From contig SLRQ01000012.1 of the NCBI GenBank assembly GCA_007130885.1, positions 62,001 through 126,000 on the forward strand: a stretch of 64,000 bases of DNA, read 5' to 3'. Below the pieces are notes generated by a model. That model saw only the letters and a program-made list of their open reading frames with translations, had not been told where the DNA came from and searched no databases. Below are positions 51,437 through 61,348 of the stretch, piece by piece. Origin of the DNA: Deltaproteobacteria bacterium (lineage in GTDB: Bacteria > Myxococcota > Myxococcia > SLRQ01). Made by a program: the position numbers and the translations under genes. Each line of letters starts with the position of its first letter. Within the stretch, counting starts at the first letter, position 1.

Positions 51437-53545
51437 TCACTGCTCGGCCGCGCGCAGCAGTGAGAAGTCGGCAATTCGCCGGAATAGAGATGAAATACTC
51501 ACAAGAAGAAGCAGCCTATTCTCACGTCGACGCAAGTCCTCGTCCATCACCATGACACCTTCGAAGAACGCATCTACCGGCTCTTTCAATGCCGCCATCT
51601 CGGATAGCGCCGCTCGGTAATCGTGGGATTCGAGCGCTTGCTCGACGCTATTTTTTATTTCGGCCAAAGCTTTCCAAAGATCCATTTCGACAGATGACTC
51701 GAACAGCTCCGGATCGACTTCGGCGGCTTGAATGGCGGGGGCCTTGGCTACGATGTTCGATGCACGTGCAAACGCCACCGCCAAAGGACTGAAGTCGGGA
51801 TGGTTTTTCACCTCGTCCAGAATCGCGACGCGATCCCTGGCTGAGACCAAGTCGTCGAACCCAGCCGACAGTACCGCATCCACCACATCGTACGAGTGCC
51901 CTTTGGCGGTCCACAGGTTCTTCAGCCGACCCCGAAAAAAGCCCATGACCTTCTCGCGGGTGGCCGCGACGTCCATGGGAAGCTTGTCTCCGTACAGGCG
52001 CGCGGCTTCCTCGATCAACTCCGAAAGAGGCAGGCGATAGCCCTTGTGAAGGACTATGCTGACGATGGCGAGGCATGCCCGGCGAAGACCGAATGGATCC
52101 GCCGTGCCCGTGGGGCCTTTATCCAAACCGAATATTCCAGCCATGGTGTCCAGGCGATCCGCGATCCCCGCCAAAGCCCCTTCGTGGCTATCGGGCAGCC
52201 GGTCGCCTGCATGCCTCGGCAAGTAATGTTCCTCGATCCCTCTTGCTACCGACTCCTGCTCACCATCCTCCAAGGCGTAGTAGCGGCCCATTACTCCCTG
52301 CAGATCCGGAAACTCACCAACCATTCCCGTGGTGAGGTCCGCCTTGGCCAGGGTAACGACCCTGGAGAGCGAATGCTCGATCTCGGACAGCCCCAGCATT
52401 CCAGCCATGGAAGCGGATAGACAACGCACCCTGCGAACCTTTTCCAAAACACTGCCCAGCTTCTCCTGGAATACCACCCGGCCCAGACCGTCCACACGCT
52501 CCTCGAGTTTCCTGGCACGGTCGGTATCATAGAAGTAGCGAGCGTCCGCGAGGCGCGCCGCGAGCACCCTCTCATACCCCTCTCTCACCAAAACGGGATC
52601 ACGTGGAGGCGTGTTGCTGATGGCCACGAAAGCGGGCGCCAGCCGGCCCGTGTCCGCCTCGGTCACGCTGAAGTATCGTTGGTGTTGGCGCATCTCGCTG
52701 ACCAGCACCTCTACCGGGAGGTTCAAGTGGTCGACATCGAAAGCTCCCACCACCGCCGCCGGCCACTCAACGAGGTGTGTAACCTCATCGAGAAGCTCTT
52801 GGTCTTCACGAAGACGCCAGGACGGCTCATACTCGGCGAGTGCACTTTCAGATTGCTCGATTATGCGTCGCCGGCGAGTATCCGCGTCGGCTATGACTCT
52901 GGCGCTCTCGAGCCCTCCCAAGTAATCATCCGGGGATTCAAGGACCAAGGGATCCGGTGCGAGAAACCTGTGACCAAAGGTCCTCTCACCACTGCTCACG
53001 TCCCCGAAAACGAAAGGGACCCGCCTGTCTCCCAGCAGGGCCAAGATCCAATGAATCGGCCGAGCAAAGTGGACTCTCACCTCGCCCCACCTCATGGACT
53101 TTGCAAAAGGTATGGAAGCGATCACGGACGGAATGAGCTCCGATAGAATCTCGGTTGCTTCCCGTCCCTTCTCGTCGACTTTGGCAACGACGTAGGCGCC
53201 TTTCGGCGTGTCCACCGACATCAACGAATCCACCGAGACACCCTTGCCTCTAGCAAAACCTTCCGCGGCCTTGGTTGGCCTACCATCCGAGTCGAAGGCC
53301 GCGCTCTTGGCTGGGCCCCGATGCTCGATCGAGCGGTCGGGCTGACGGCAGGAGACATCCTTCAACAAGACGGCTAAACGCCTGGGAGTTCCATAAACCT
53401 CGGCCGCGCCGTGCTCGAGCCGTGCTTCTCGAACAGCATCCGGAAGACGCTTTGATAGGTACTCCATCGCCGGCCCCACGAACGCGGCCGGGAGCTCCTC
53501 GGTTCCGATCTCGAGCAGCAGATCCTGGGCCTCGGAATCGGTCAT
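51437..53545 (-). CDS. glyS: Glycyl-tRNA synthetase beta subunit
   Basis: A 702-residue subunit of the alpha2-beta2 glycyl-tRNA synthetase; holds tRNA-recognition domains. [23 protein letters not shown] is the canonical N-terminus, followed by [55 protein letters not shown] and the C-terminal DALR-like anticodon region ([22 protein letters not shown]). It overlaps glyQ by 4 bp. Confidence 0.97.
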   Translation of the reverse strand: MTDSEAQDLLLEIGTEELPAAFVGPAMEYLSKRLPDAVREARLEHGAAEVYGTPRRLAVLLKDVSCRQPDRSIEHRGPAKSAAFDSDGRPTKAAEGFARGKGVSVDSLMSVDTPKGAYVVAKVDEKGREATEILSELIPSVIASIPFAKSMRWGEVRVHFARPIHWILALLGDRRVPFVFGDVSSGERTFGHRFLAPDPLVLESPDDYLGGLESARVIADADTRRRRIIEQSESALAEYEPSWRLREDQELLDEVTHLVEWPAAVVGAFDVDHLNLPVEVLVSEMRQHQRYFSVTEADTGRLAPAFVAISNTPPRDPVLVREGYERVLAARLADARYFYDTDRARKLEERVDGLGRVVFQEKLGSVLEKVRRVRCLSASMAGMLGLSEIEHSLSRVVTLAKADLTTGMVGEFPDLQGVMGRYYALEDGEQESVARGIEEHYLPRHAGDRLPDSHEGALAGIADRLDTMAGIFGLDKGPTGTADPFGLRRACLAIVSIVLHKGYRLPLSELIEEAARLYGDKLPMDVAATREKVMGFFRGRLKNLWTAKGHSYDVVDAVLSAGFDDLVSARDRVAILDEVKNHPDFSPLAVAFARASNIVAKAPAIQAAEVDPELFESSVEMDLWKALAEIKNSVEQALESHDYRAALSEMAALKEPVDAFFEGVMVMDEDLRRRENRLLLLVSISSLFRRIADFSLLRAAEQ

Positions 53546-54495
53546 TTCGTCTCTTCCCGTTTGCTGGCCGCCGCATCGGCGCTGGCGTTACGCATCGATC
53601 GGCCGGGGCGTCCTTCGTTATCCGGCCCATTCTTCAGCAAGGGATAACCAAGCTCCTCCCGCACTTCCAACCAGGCCGCGGCGCAAAGGCGAGCCAGAGC
53701 ACGCACCCTGCCGATGAAGCCGGCCCGCTCGGTGACGCTGATAGCACCCCGGGCATCGAGCATATTGAAGGTGTGGGAGCACTTGAGGCAGGCATCGTAT
53801 CCCGGTATGGGCAGGCCCTCTTCACAAAGCCGTCGGGACTCCGCTTCCCAAACCTGAAAAAGAGTAAACAGCATCTCGGGCTCGGAAACCTCGAAGCAAT
53901 AACGAGACAGCTCGACCTCTTGACGGTGAAACACTTCTCCGTAGGTTACGCCCGGCCCCACCTCCATCTCGAAGACGTTGGCCTTGCGCTGCAGAAACAT
54001 GCATATGCGCTCCAGGCCATAGGTTAGCTCCACGGACACAGGGGAGAGGTCGTAGCCACCCGCCTGCTGGAAGTAAGTAAACTGGGTGATCTCTAGGCCG
54101 TCGCACCAGACCTCCCACCCCAAACCCCAAGCTCCCAACGTGGGCGACTCCCAGTCATCGTGAACGAACCTTATGTCGTGCTCCAGAGGATCGACCCCGA
54201 TGGCCCTCAAGCTATCCAAATAAATCTCCTGAATGTCCTTCGGGCTTGGCTTCATTATCACTTGCAGCTGATGATGCTGGTGAAGCCGGTTAGGGTTCTC
54301 TCCGTATCTTCCGTCGGCCGGACGACGAGAAGGTTCCACATAGACCACATTCCAAGGTTCGGGCCCTAGGACTCTCAAGAACGTGGCCGGATTCATCGTG
54401 CCGGCACCCACCTCCACGTCGTAGGGCTGCCCCACAAGGCAGCCTCGGCCTTTCCAATACTCTTGTAGAGTCAGGATAAGATCTTGAAAATGCAT
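53542..54495 (-). CDS. glyQ: Glycyl-tRNA synthetase alpha subunit
   Basis: A 317-residue catalytic subunit. [19 protein letters not shown] is the typical start, followed by [53 protein letters not shown] and [22 protein letters not shown]. The ATG at 54495 has AAAGGGA in front; the frame runs to 54882 without homology. C-terminal 25 residues ([23 protein letters not shown]) are an extra tail. The pair is preceded by a consensus -35 promoter at 54543. Confidence 0.97.
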   Translation of the reverse strand: MHFQDLILTLQEYWKGRGCLVGQPYDVEVGAGTMNPATFLRVLGPEPWNVVYVEPSRRPADGRYGENPNRLHQHHQLQVIMKPSPKDIQEIYLDSLRAIGVDPLEHDIRFVHDDWESPTLGAWGLGWEVWCDGLEITQFTYFQQAGGYDLSPVSVELTYGLERICMFLQRKANVFEMEVGPGVTYGEVFHRQEVELSRYCFEVSEPEMLFTLFQVWEAESRRLCEEGLPIPGYDACLKCSHTFNMLDARGAISVTERAGFIGRVRALARLCAAAWLEVREELGYPLLKNGPDNEGRPGRSMRNASADAAASKREETK

Positions 54496-54518
54496 GGATC
54501 CCTTTTTGAAAGCTCGAA

Positions 54519-54548
54519 AACCTATTTCTTGTGATGCGTAACTGTCAA
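54519..54548 (-). promoter_or_regulatory. Candidate promoter of the glyQ-glyS(-ppdK) operon
   Basis: A perfect TTGACA -35 on the minus strand, 18-nt spacer, then TAGGTT (3/6). It lies about 25 nt before the glyQ ATG. Confidence 0.45.
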
Positions 54549-54748
54549 GAAACTCATTGGACATTGGCTGCGGTTTGCGAATAGCAGCACCTCGATCGAA
54601 CCCCAAACTCCGGTTGATGCATTGGGTTGCGCGGCAACAATCACGATTCGATCGGCTGTCACTTCGCCACTTCGCCGCGTTTGCTCTCGGTATGGCCACG
54701 CCTGCCCCGGACTTTTCGAGCCGCAAACACTCGTCGACAAGAGAGGTC

Positions 54749-54776
54749 TGGACTGCCGGGCGTCGGGGCGTATACT
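54749..54776 (+). promoter_or_regulatory. Candidate promoter of the malic enzyme gene
   Basis: TGGACT (4/6), 16-nt spacer, TATACT (5/6), 62 nt before the GTG start. Confidence 0.45.
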
Positions 54777-54838
54777 TCGCCCGCCCCTTAAAGCCAGCGG
54801 TGTCGCCAAGAACCTTTTCCCAAACGGAGGGCAGCCTA

Positions 54839-56191
54839 GTGAAGAAGCTAACACCCCAAGAAATAGAGGATCTCAAGACCAAGGCACAAAAGCCTTTTCA
54901 GGACGCAATGGTCCTGCACGACTTTTACAAAGGCAAGTACCAGACAGTACCGAAGTGCTGCATTCGAGACTTTAACGACTTTGCCCTCTGGTACACTCCC
55001 GGTGTCGCCGCCCCATGTAAGGACATCCAAGCCAATCCAGAGAAATCCTTCACGCATACCAACCGTGCCAACACCATCTGCGTCCTTACGGACGGCACCC
55101 GGGTACTTGGGCTGGGCGACATCGGGCCCGAGGCGTCAATGCCCGTCATGGAAGGAAAAGGTCTGTTGTTCAAGTACCTTGGAGGAGTTGACGCCGTACC
55201 GATTGCTCTGCGGACCAAGGATCCGGACGAGTTCATTCGAACAGCGAAGCTTCTGGAGCCTTCCTTCGGCGGATTCAACCTGGAGGACATAGCTCAGCCA
55301 AAGTGCTTCCGCATACTCGACACGCTTCGTGAAGAAATGAACGTACCGGTATGGCATGACGATGCCCAAGGAACCGCGGCGGTCACGTATGCCGGTTTGG
55401 TGAACGCCTTGAAGTTGGTCGGTAAAGCCATGGATCAGGTGAAGGTGGCCATGATCGGTGCCGGCGCCTCGAACATCGCTATTGCCAGGGTCTGCATCAA
55501 GGGAGGCATAGATCCTCAAAACATCATTATGTGCGACTCGAAGGGGACTCTCCACAAAGGCAGGACCGAGCTAAAGGATAGCTTCAAGGAGAAGTGGCAC
55601 ATGTGCGAAATCTCGAACAAAGACGATGTTCGAGGTGGGATACCCGATGCAATCAAAGGCTCCGATGTGCTGATCGCACTCTCAAAGCCGGGACCGGACG
55701 TCATCAAGCCCGAGTGGGTCCAAAGCATGGCCGATGGGGCGATCGTGTTCGTATGCGCGAACCCGATCCCCGAGATGTGGCCATGGGAAGCTATCGAGGC
55801 AGGCGCGCAAGTAGTCGCCACGGGTCGAAGCGACTTCCCAAACCAGGTGAACAACTCCCTCGGCTTCCCGGGAATCTTCCGAGGCGCTTTGGACGTGAAT
55901 GCTCGCACCATCACCGACGAGATGTGCATCGCCGCGGCGCTCGAACTGGCCAAGGTGGCCGAGGACCGCGGACTGAAGCGGGACTACCTCATACCAACCA
56001 TGGACGACTGGGAGGTCTTTCCCAGGGAGGCGGTGGCAGTGGGGCTCAAGGCCATCGAGCAAGGCGTTGCAAGAATCGAAATGCCGGCCGACGAGCTCAT
56101 GAAGAGAGCCACCGAGATCATCAAGTCCTCACGTGACCTTGTGCAGTGCATGATGAAGGAAGGCTTCATCCCTGAAGCACCCGAGCTCTAG
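54839..56191 (+). CDS. Malic enzyme (NAD(P)-dependent, short bacterial form)
   Basis: Oxidative decarboxylation of malate to pyruvate and CO2. A 450-residue single-module form without the C-terminal phosphotransacetylase-like domain of Mae[89 protein letters not shown] and the NAD(P)-binding [15 protein letters not shown] are all present. The GTG start at 54839 follows GGAGGG; the frame is open to 54557 without homology. A strong terminator follows. With ppdK nearby it could serve a pyruvate-PEP-C4 node. Confidence 0.93.
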   Translation: MKKLTPQEIEDLKTKAQKPFQDAMVLHDFYKGKYQTVPKCCIRDFNDFALWYTPGVAAPCKDIQANPEKSFTHTNRANTICVLTDGTRVLGLGDIGPEASMPVMEGKGLLFKYLGGVDAVPIALRTKDPDEFIRTAKLLEPSFGGFNLEDIAQPKCFRILDTLREEMNVPVWHDDAQGTAAVTYAGLVNALKLVGKAMDQVKVAMIGAGASNIAIARVCIKGGIDPQNIIMCDSKGTLHKGRTELKDSFKEKWHMCEISNKDDVRGGIPDAIKGSDVLIALSKPGPDVIKPEWVQSMADGAIVFVCANPIPEMWPWEAIEAGAQVVATGRSDFPNQVNNSLGFPGIFRGALDVNARTITDEMCIAAALELAKVAEDRGLKRDYLIPTMDDWEVFPREAVAVGLKAIEQGVARIEMPADELMKRATEIIKSSRDLVQCMMKEGFIPEAPEL

Positions 56192-56205
56192 ATTTTCCTG
56201 AAATG

Positions 56206-56256
56206 AGCGGGCGAGAGGCTGGACGCTTGGACGTTTGGGTTCTCGCCCGCTTTTTG
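56206..56256 (+). terminator. Rho-independent terminator of the malic enzyme gene
   Basis: An 11-bp perfect stem AGCGGGCGAGA/TCTCGCCCGCT with a 24-nt loop, ending in TTTTT, 15 nt after the stop. Confidence 0.85.
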
Positions 56257-56418
56257 CGTGGTCTCCCGGGCTCGGCATAGGGGTTGGTTTTTAGGGCCGG
56301 AATGGCCGGCACATTAAGATCCAGTCGGCAAGGATTACGTGTTTATTGTGGGGCGTTGAATCCGACCCAGGTAACGAGCGTCGAAAGGTTGAATGCACTC
56401 GAGCCTGGGAGCCGAGCC

Positions 56419-57240
56419 ATGGATAGACGCAATAGAAGAGCTTTTTTCGCGGTATCGCTTGCTGGTGCCTTTATGATCGTAGCCCTTGCGGGATCGGCAC
56501 ACGTGGCCGAGGGGGCCGTCAACGGGAGTTCCGAAATGTCTAGGCACGTCTTTGGGCCTGGAGAGAGCTTCGAGTTTCGCTTGCGCTACGGGTTTCTAGA
56601 GACCGGCCGGGCGAAGATCGAGATTGGGCGGGATGTCGACTCCGAAGCTGGGGAGATTTGGCCAATCAAGGTCGATGCCAGAACTACGGGGACGGCTGGT
56701 TTTCTCTACGACATGAACACTCTGTTCGTAAGCCATTTCATACCGGAAGAAGACCGAACACTTGGATTCGACAGAGACAGTGTGGAGCGGGGGGACGCAC
56801 GGTTCACTACAATGCGCCTCGACCACGCGAACCAAAAGGCGGAGGTCGTGCGCAAGCAAGAGGGTCGGCCCGAGGAGAGAAGAACTTACGAGGTAGGTCC
56901 AGCTTCGCACGATATTGCCTCGGCCATCTTTTGGCTCCGTGATCGCCCGTTGAACGTGGGGGATGTCGAAAAAATCAGGGTCTTCACCGGCCGTAAAGCA
57001 TGGGACATGAAGGCTACCGTTACCGGAACAGAAAGAATCCGTACTCAGTGGGGCCGCATGGAGGCAAAGCATATACGGCTTCACACTCAGTTCGATGGCG
57101 ATGCAGCCGCGCGCCGGGACATAGAGATTTGGATGGCGAATGCCCCTCACCACGTACCACTTGCCATCAGGGCCGACCTGGCGCTGGGCTCGATTAGAGC
57201 CGACCTGCGTGAGTACGCTCCTCCAAGAGACAGTCACTGA
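56419..57240 (+). CDS. DUF3108 family exported protein (first of a tandem pair)
   Basis: A 273-residue protein with an N-terminal signal peptide (RRAFFAVSLAGAFMIVALAGSAHVAEG). The rest is a DUF3108-like beta-rich fold: ESFEFRLRYGFLETGRAKIEIG, then ASAIFWLRDRPLNVGDVEKIRVFTGRKAWDMKATV. The family is periplasmic or outer-membrane associated, function unknown. ATG 56419 follows GGGAG; the frame opens at 56284 but without signal-peptide features. A paralogue follows 155 bp downstream. Confidence 0.75.
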   Translation: MDRRNRRAFFAVSLAGAFMIVALAGSAHVAEGAVNGSSEMSRHVFGPGESFEFRLRYGFLETGRAKIEIGRDVDSEAGEIWPIKVDARTTGTAGFLYDMNTLFVSHFIPEEDRTLGFDRDSVERGDARFTTMRLDHANQKAEVVRKQEGRPEERRTYEVGPASHDIASAIFWLRDRPLNVGDVEKIRVFTGRKAWDMKATVTGTERIRTQWGRMEAKHIRLHTQFDGDAAARRDIEIWMANAPHHVPLAIRADLALGSIRADLREYAPPRDSH

Positions 57241-57395
57241 TGGGCGCGGCAATATCCAAGCTGCTCCAGCCGGTCTCTCTGTATCAGCCCGCGGCCCGTT
57301 CAAAGGCGGTGGAGGCAGGACCTTTCCGGGTACACCCCAATGACGAGATAGTCTAGTCTTCCGGAAGCGGATGTGTGCAACCACTTGGAGGAACC

Positions 57396-58421
57396 ATGAG
57401 AAGACTTGCCGCGATGTCGCTCCTGCTGCTGTTGACCGCGGGCACTGGACCGATGATGGCTGCATCCACATCCGAGAAGCAAACCGAGGAGAAAGCCGCC
57501 ACCGACGAGGAGAAAGCCGCCACCGACAAGGACTCCGTCGAGCCGTCTTTGGGCCTCCGACAAGTTCGTCCCGCTGCCCCGTCGGGGAAATCAATCGAAA
57601 AACAGTCTACCGGCAAAGCCTCAACGGAGCAGAAGACAGCGCCGCAACCCAGACGCGCCGGTGGAAGTACGAGAGTCCAGCCTTGCGCCGAAGCCCCACT
57701 GCCTCCGGGCACGATTCCTTTCGAGGCGGGAGAGTCGATCACTTTCGACGTCGATATCATGGGTGTTCGCGCAGCCCGACTCACACTTACCGTTGACGAG
57801 CAGGACGGTGGTGGAATGTCCTTTTCCGCAAAGACGAGGACAAACGCTTTTTTTGCGAATGTTCGCGAGGTCGAGGGACGCGCCAAGTCATACGCCCGTG
57901 ATGGCGGGCTCACACCCGCTCGGTACACCGAGGATGCCGTCGAGGACGGTGTCAGAAAGTGGGCGGAGGTGCTCTTCCCATCCGGCCGCAAGGAAGTGGA
58001 CGTGCGTTTCGGCATAGGGGAGCGCGAACGACGCGTACGCTATCCCGTGACCGCCACCCCACATGATCTGCTGTCAACCTTCTATTATCTCCGAACCATC
58101 GACTTGTCGGTCGGGCAAGAGATTTGCTTGGACGTATACGGAAACCGAAGGGTTTGGCGGGTATCCGGCAAGGTGGCTGAAGAGGAGTTCATCAGGACTC
58201 CGGCCGGCGGCTTCGAAACTTGGCGCCTGTCCGGGACGGCGACGCGCATGGACCTTCCAAGGGTGGAAAGAGAAGTACACGTTTGGATCACAAAGGACGA
58301 CAGGCGCATGCCCGTCGCGGCCATGAGCTCCATCGATCTAGGGCCGGTTCGAGCCCGGCTTTCAAGCACCGATGACGGCAGAGCTTCACGCCGACCCGAC
58401 TACGGCGGAGGGCGCTGGTAA
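57396..58421 (+). CDS. DUF3108 family exported protein (second of a tandem pair)
   Basis: A 341-residue protein: signal peptide (MRRLAAMSLLLLLTAGTGPMMAA), then a low-complexity linker to about residue 90, then the DUF3108 domain (FEAGESITFDVDIMGVRAARLTLTVDE, TPHDLLSTFYYLRTIDLSVGQEICLDVYGNRRVW). It shares its layout with the preceding gene, but the domains are clearly diverged. Start after GGAGG. The linker includes a 21-bp perfect tandem duplication. Confidence 0.75.
   Translation: MRRLAAMSLLLLLTAGTGPMMAASTSEKQTEEKAATDEEKAATDKDSVEPSLGLRQVRPAAPSGKSIEKQSTGKASTEQKTAPQPRRAGGSTRVQPCAEAPLPPGTIPFEAGESITFDVDIMGVRAARLTLTVDEQDGGGMSFSAKTRTNAFFANVREVEGRAKSYARDGGLTPARYTEDAVEDGVRKWAEVLFPSGRKEVDVRFGIGERERRVRYPVTATPHDLLSTFYYLRTIDLSVGQEICLDVYGNRRVWRVSGKVAEEEFIRTPAGGFETWRLSGTATRMDLPRVEREVHVWITKDDRRMPVAAMSSIDLGPVRARLSSTDDGRASRRPDYGGGRW
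57486..57527 (+). repeat. 21-bp perfect tandem repeat (two copies)
   Basis: The unit GAGGAGAAAGCCGCCACCGAC occurs twice in frame and encodes EEKAATD twice in the linker of the second DUF3108 protein. Confidence 0.85.
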
Positions 58422-58430
58422 TTAGTTCGA

Positions 58431-58973
58431 CTAACGCGGCCGACGATCGGCATAGCGAAGGCCTGCGGCGACTTGGACCAAACGGCGCCGAAGACTCCAT
58501 AGAACCTCATAAAGATGGTCGGCGTAGCCGAAGCCACTACAATCAGACGCCCGGTCTATGAGGGCATCGGATGAGGGAACAGCGGCGGAGAGCGCCTCGA
58601 TCCTTTCCTGAAAGAAGTTCTCGGCATCCGCCAGAGCATCCGCTGCTTCCCGAAGATCATCCTCGAGAAAGGCGCAAACCGTCCTGTCCACCCCCTTCGA
58701 GGAGAGACGAGCCGCAAGCACCGTCGCGGCACGCTTCCTCTGCTCTCGGAGTCTCTCCACCAAACCGGCCATGGAGCCTTCTTCATGTGGAGACCCGGCC
58801 TCTCCCCCACCGTCATGTCGGCTTGCCCCGTTCTCGCCCAAAGTTCGCGAACGCAAAGCCGGGAGCGGCAACCCGCTCCAGTCGCCATCCCGGATCCTCA
58901 TCCGCCGGCGGCGAGAGCGAAGCCTGCCAAGAGTCGTAGTGTCGTTTGGTGTGGAAAAAGGCCCAGCAACCAT
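58431..58973 (-). CDS. Hypothetical protein, cytosolic, helical C-terminal half
   Basis: A 180-residue protein I do not recognise. Residues 1-65 are basic and then glycine/acidic rich with no motif. Residues about 70-180 look helical (GLVERLREQRKRAATVLAARL, LEDDLREAADALADAENFFQERIEALSAAV, DHLYEVLWSLRRRLVQVAAGLRYADRR). ATG 58973 has a good GGGAGG and a promoter at 59005; the internal ATG 58772 would give only the helical part. Its stop lies 10 bp from the DUF3108 stop. Confidence 0.6.
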   Translation of the reverse strand: MVAGPFSTPNDTTTLGRLRSRRRRMRIRDGDWSGLPLPALRSRTLGENGASRHDGGGEAGSPHEEGSMAGLVERLREQRKRAATVLAARLSSKGVDRTVCAFLEDDLREAADALADAENFFQERIEALSAAVPSSDALIDRASDCSGFGYADHLYEVLWSLRRRLVQVAAGLRYADRRPR

Positions 58974-59004
58974 GATGCCTCCCAGATGTGTGCTCCTACC
59001 CTGA

Positions 59005-59032
59005 ATCGTAGAATGCCCTGGAAGGCGGTCAA
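59005..59032 (-). promoter_or_regulatory. Candidate promoter of the hypothetical helical protein
   Basis: On the minus strand TTGACC (5/6), a 16-nt spacer, TACGAT (4/6), about 30 nt before the ATG at 58973. Confidence 0.5.
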
Positions 59033-59269
59033 TTTTTCCGACGCTTTCCCTCGACTGTTCCAGGATACTATGATGGCCTCATCGAACCGGCATAGTCCGC
59101 CACTTTCTCGAGCGGGGTTTACAACCATCGGATCGAGATTCAGTGCGCGCCCGCGACAAATCGAAGGCATCAGGAGGGCCTAGTCACGCAACCAGCCAGG
59201 AATGAGGCGGACACGCCTACTCCTCCGTCCAAAAGGAGGACTTTCTCTAGGATCGAACGACCATCCCGG

Positions 59270-61252
59270 GTGCTACGCTGGTGCCTGGCAGTGCCGTTCT
59301 TTGCCATTTGCGCGCTCGGCCTGTCGCTACTGGAACGTCATTCCGAGAGAGCTACCGTGGACGCCCTTATCGCCGAGGCCAGAGACGGCCTCGAGACAGC
59401 GATTTTGGAGGCATACGATCCAGGCGTAGGTGCTCGTGATGCCGCATTGGCTCTTCGAGGCGATGCCGTGCTCCATGATGAGCGCATCCGCCGCCACCTC
59501 GACACCTCCCTCATCTTGAATATCGCGACCACCGGCACGGACCTGGTCGTACGAATGGACCTTTCCGGCGACAGCCCGACCGTCGAGGCAAAATACGGCA
59601 TCGACGGCCCCTCCCCGATACTGGTCGCTCACAGCCGCTCTCCCATCCGTCCGGCCGCGCTTTACCCGGCTCTCGCCGCGATAATCCTAGCCTTTGCTAC
59701 AGGAAAGGTCATTATCTCACTAGGAGTGGCCGTCCTTCTCGGGGCGGCGCTTGCGACCGGGGCGAACCCAGCGGAGATGGCTTCCCACGCCGCTCGAAGC
59801 TACTTCTGGGAAGCCACTTTCACCGACACATTCAAGCTTTGGATAATAGTTTTCACCTGCTGTTTGCTGGGTCTAGTCAGCCTTGCTTCCAGGGCCGGCG
59901 GCATCCAAGGCATCGTTGACGTAATAGCGGGCCGAGTCCGCAGCGCCAAAGGCGCGCAGCGGGCTACGGCGGCAATGGGGCTTGCTGTCTTCTTTGACGA
60001 CTACGCCAACACGGTTCTGGTCGGTTCCACGATGAGAGCGCTCTCGGACCGGCTGCGAATAGCCCGCGAGAAGCTGGCCTACCTGGTTGACTCTACAGCC
60101 GCTCCAATTGCCGGTGTAGCGTTGATATCCACATGGATCGGCTTTGAGATCGGACTTCTATCCGACGCCGCACGTGCGGTCGGCATGGAACAGGACGGCT
60201 ACAGCCTCTTTCTTCACGCCCTCCCGTTTCGCTTCTACTGCCTGTTCGCCCTGGTGCTCGTAGCCGTAGTCGTCATAACCGGACGAGACTACGGCCCCAT
60301 GCTTCGCGCCGAAGAACGTGCGGCACATGACGGCACCGTCATTAGACCGGGAGCTCGGCCCTTATCCGGAGGGCTGGACTCGGACAATTACGGCCAAGCG
60401 GACGAAAGCGCCCCTCACATGGCCCACGTAGCCCTCGTCCCCATCCTCACCGTTCTAATAGGGACCGTGCTTGGCCTATTCTGGGATGGAGGCGGCTTCG
60501 AGGCCGGGGTGGGAGCATTAGCCTCCTTCAGCGCATGGCGCGACGCCTTCGGAAACGCCGAGAACAGCACCTTCGTGATGGCAGCGGCTACCTTGCTCGG
60601 CTCGGCCCTGCTCTTCTCGATTGTGCTCGCTCGCCGCTTGCTCCCTGTCGGCGAGACCATCCGGGCATACGCCCGAGGTGTCCGTTACATGGGGCCGGCG
60701 GTAGTAATTCTCATTTTGGCCTGGGCGATCGGAGCCGTGTGCAACGACTTGGGGGCCGACTTTCTTTTGGTTGCTGTGTTGGGTGACGCCGTTCCGCCGC
60801 TCGTCGTGCCTCTGGTGGTTTTCTTGCTCGCGGCTGTAGTGGCTTTCTCCACCGGCACCAGTTGGGGAACGATGGGCATCATCATCCCTGTAGCCGTCCC
60901 CCTTTCCTTTCATATTGGTGGTGCCCCGCTTACCTTCGTGACGATGGCCGCCGTTCTCGACGGTGCGATTTTCGGCGACCATTGCTCGCCCATAAGTGAC
61001 ACCACGGTCATGTCATCGATCGCGACAGGCAGCGATCACATGGATCACGTACGCACGCAGGCCCCATACGCCCTGACCTCCATGACGGCGGCAGCGCTTT
61101 TCGGCTACCTATGGTTTGGATGGGGGCTGCCCTGGTGGGTTGGAATAGCAATCGGAACCGCAGCCTTGGTGGTTTTCGTGCGTTTCGCCGGTCGAAACGC
61201 CCGAGAAGGGCTCACGACCTGCCCCAAAGAAGCCGAGTCAGCCCCTACCTGA
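59270..61252 (+). CDS. NhaC-family Na+/H+ antiporter-like membrane transporter with extra N-terminal domain
   Basis: A 660-residue protein. After one N-terminal membrane segment and a soluble, probably extracytoplasmic, region (about residues 25-125), about 12 hydrophobic segments follow. MGLAVFFDDYANTVLVGSTMRALSDRLRI, LAYLVDSTAAPIAGVALISTW, FSTGTSWGTMGIIIPVAVPL and FGDHCSPISDTTVMSSIATGSDHMDHV are typical NhaC/YuiF-type signatures. The substrate could be Na+/H+ or a carboxylate. The first in-frame canonical start is GTG 59270, without a ribosome-binding site; a strong AGGAGGG at 59172 leads into in-frame non-start codons. Confidence 0.82.
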   Translation: MLRWCLAVPFFAICALGLSLLERHSERATVDALIAEARDGLETAILEAYDPGVGARDAALALRGDAVLHDERIRRHLDTSLILNIATTGTDLVVRMDLSGDSPTVEAKYGIDGPSPILVAHSRSPIRPAALYPALAAIILAFATGKVIISLGVAVLLGAALATGANPAEMASHAARSYFWEATFTDTFKLWIIVFTCCLLGLVSLASRAGGIQGIVDVIAGRVRSAKGAQRATAAMGLAVFFDDYANTVLVGSTMRALSDRLRIAREKLAYLVDSTAAPIAGVALISTWIGFEIGLLSDAARAVGMEQDGYSLFLHALPFRFYCLFALVLVAVVVITGRDYGPMLRAEERAAHDGTVIRPGARPLSGGLDSDNYGQADESAPHMAHVALVPILTVLIGTVLGLFWDGGGFEAGVGALASFSAWRDAFGNAENSTFVMAAATLLGSALLFSIVLARRLLPVGETIRAYARGVRYMGPAVVILILAWAIGAVCNDLGADFLLVAVLGDAVPPLVVPLVVFLLAAVVAFSTGTSWGTMGIIIPVAVPLSFHIGGAPLTFVTMAAVLDGAIFGDHCSPISDTTVMSSIATGSDHMDHVRTQAPYALTSMTAAALFGYLWFGWGLPWWVGIAIGTAALVVFVRFAGRNAREGLTTCPKEAESAPT

Positions 61253-61348
61253 AGTCTTGCCGGCCTCGACTGTTCGGCGAGCCGGTGCACTCGACCCCAT
61301 GGCTCCTGAAACAAAGTTCAATAAAGCAATTAACAGGAGCCTTCAGCC

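Larger units (their letters stand above)
54496..54838. other. Divergent control region of glyQ and the malic enzyme gene
   Basis: These 343 bases contain one promoter candidate for each flanking gene (54519-54548 minus, 54749-54776 plus) and no supported ORF or RNA. Confidence 0.5.

Noticed and set aside
59202..59429. 75-codon plus frame at the start of the NhaC-type gene
   Set aside because: Overlaps the transporter in another frame with no domain; kept only as part of the start-site question.
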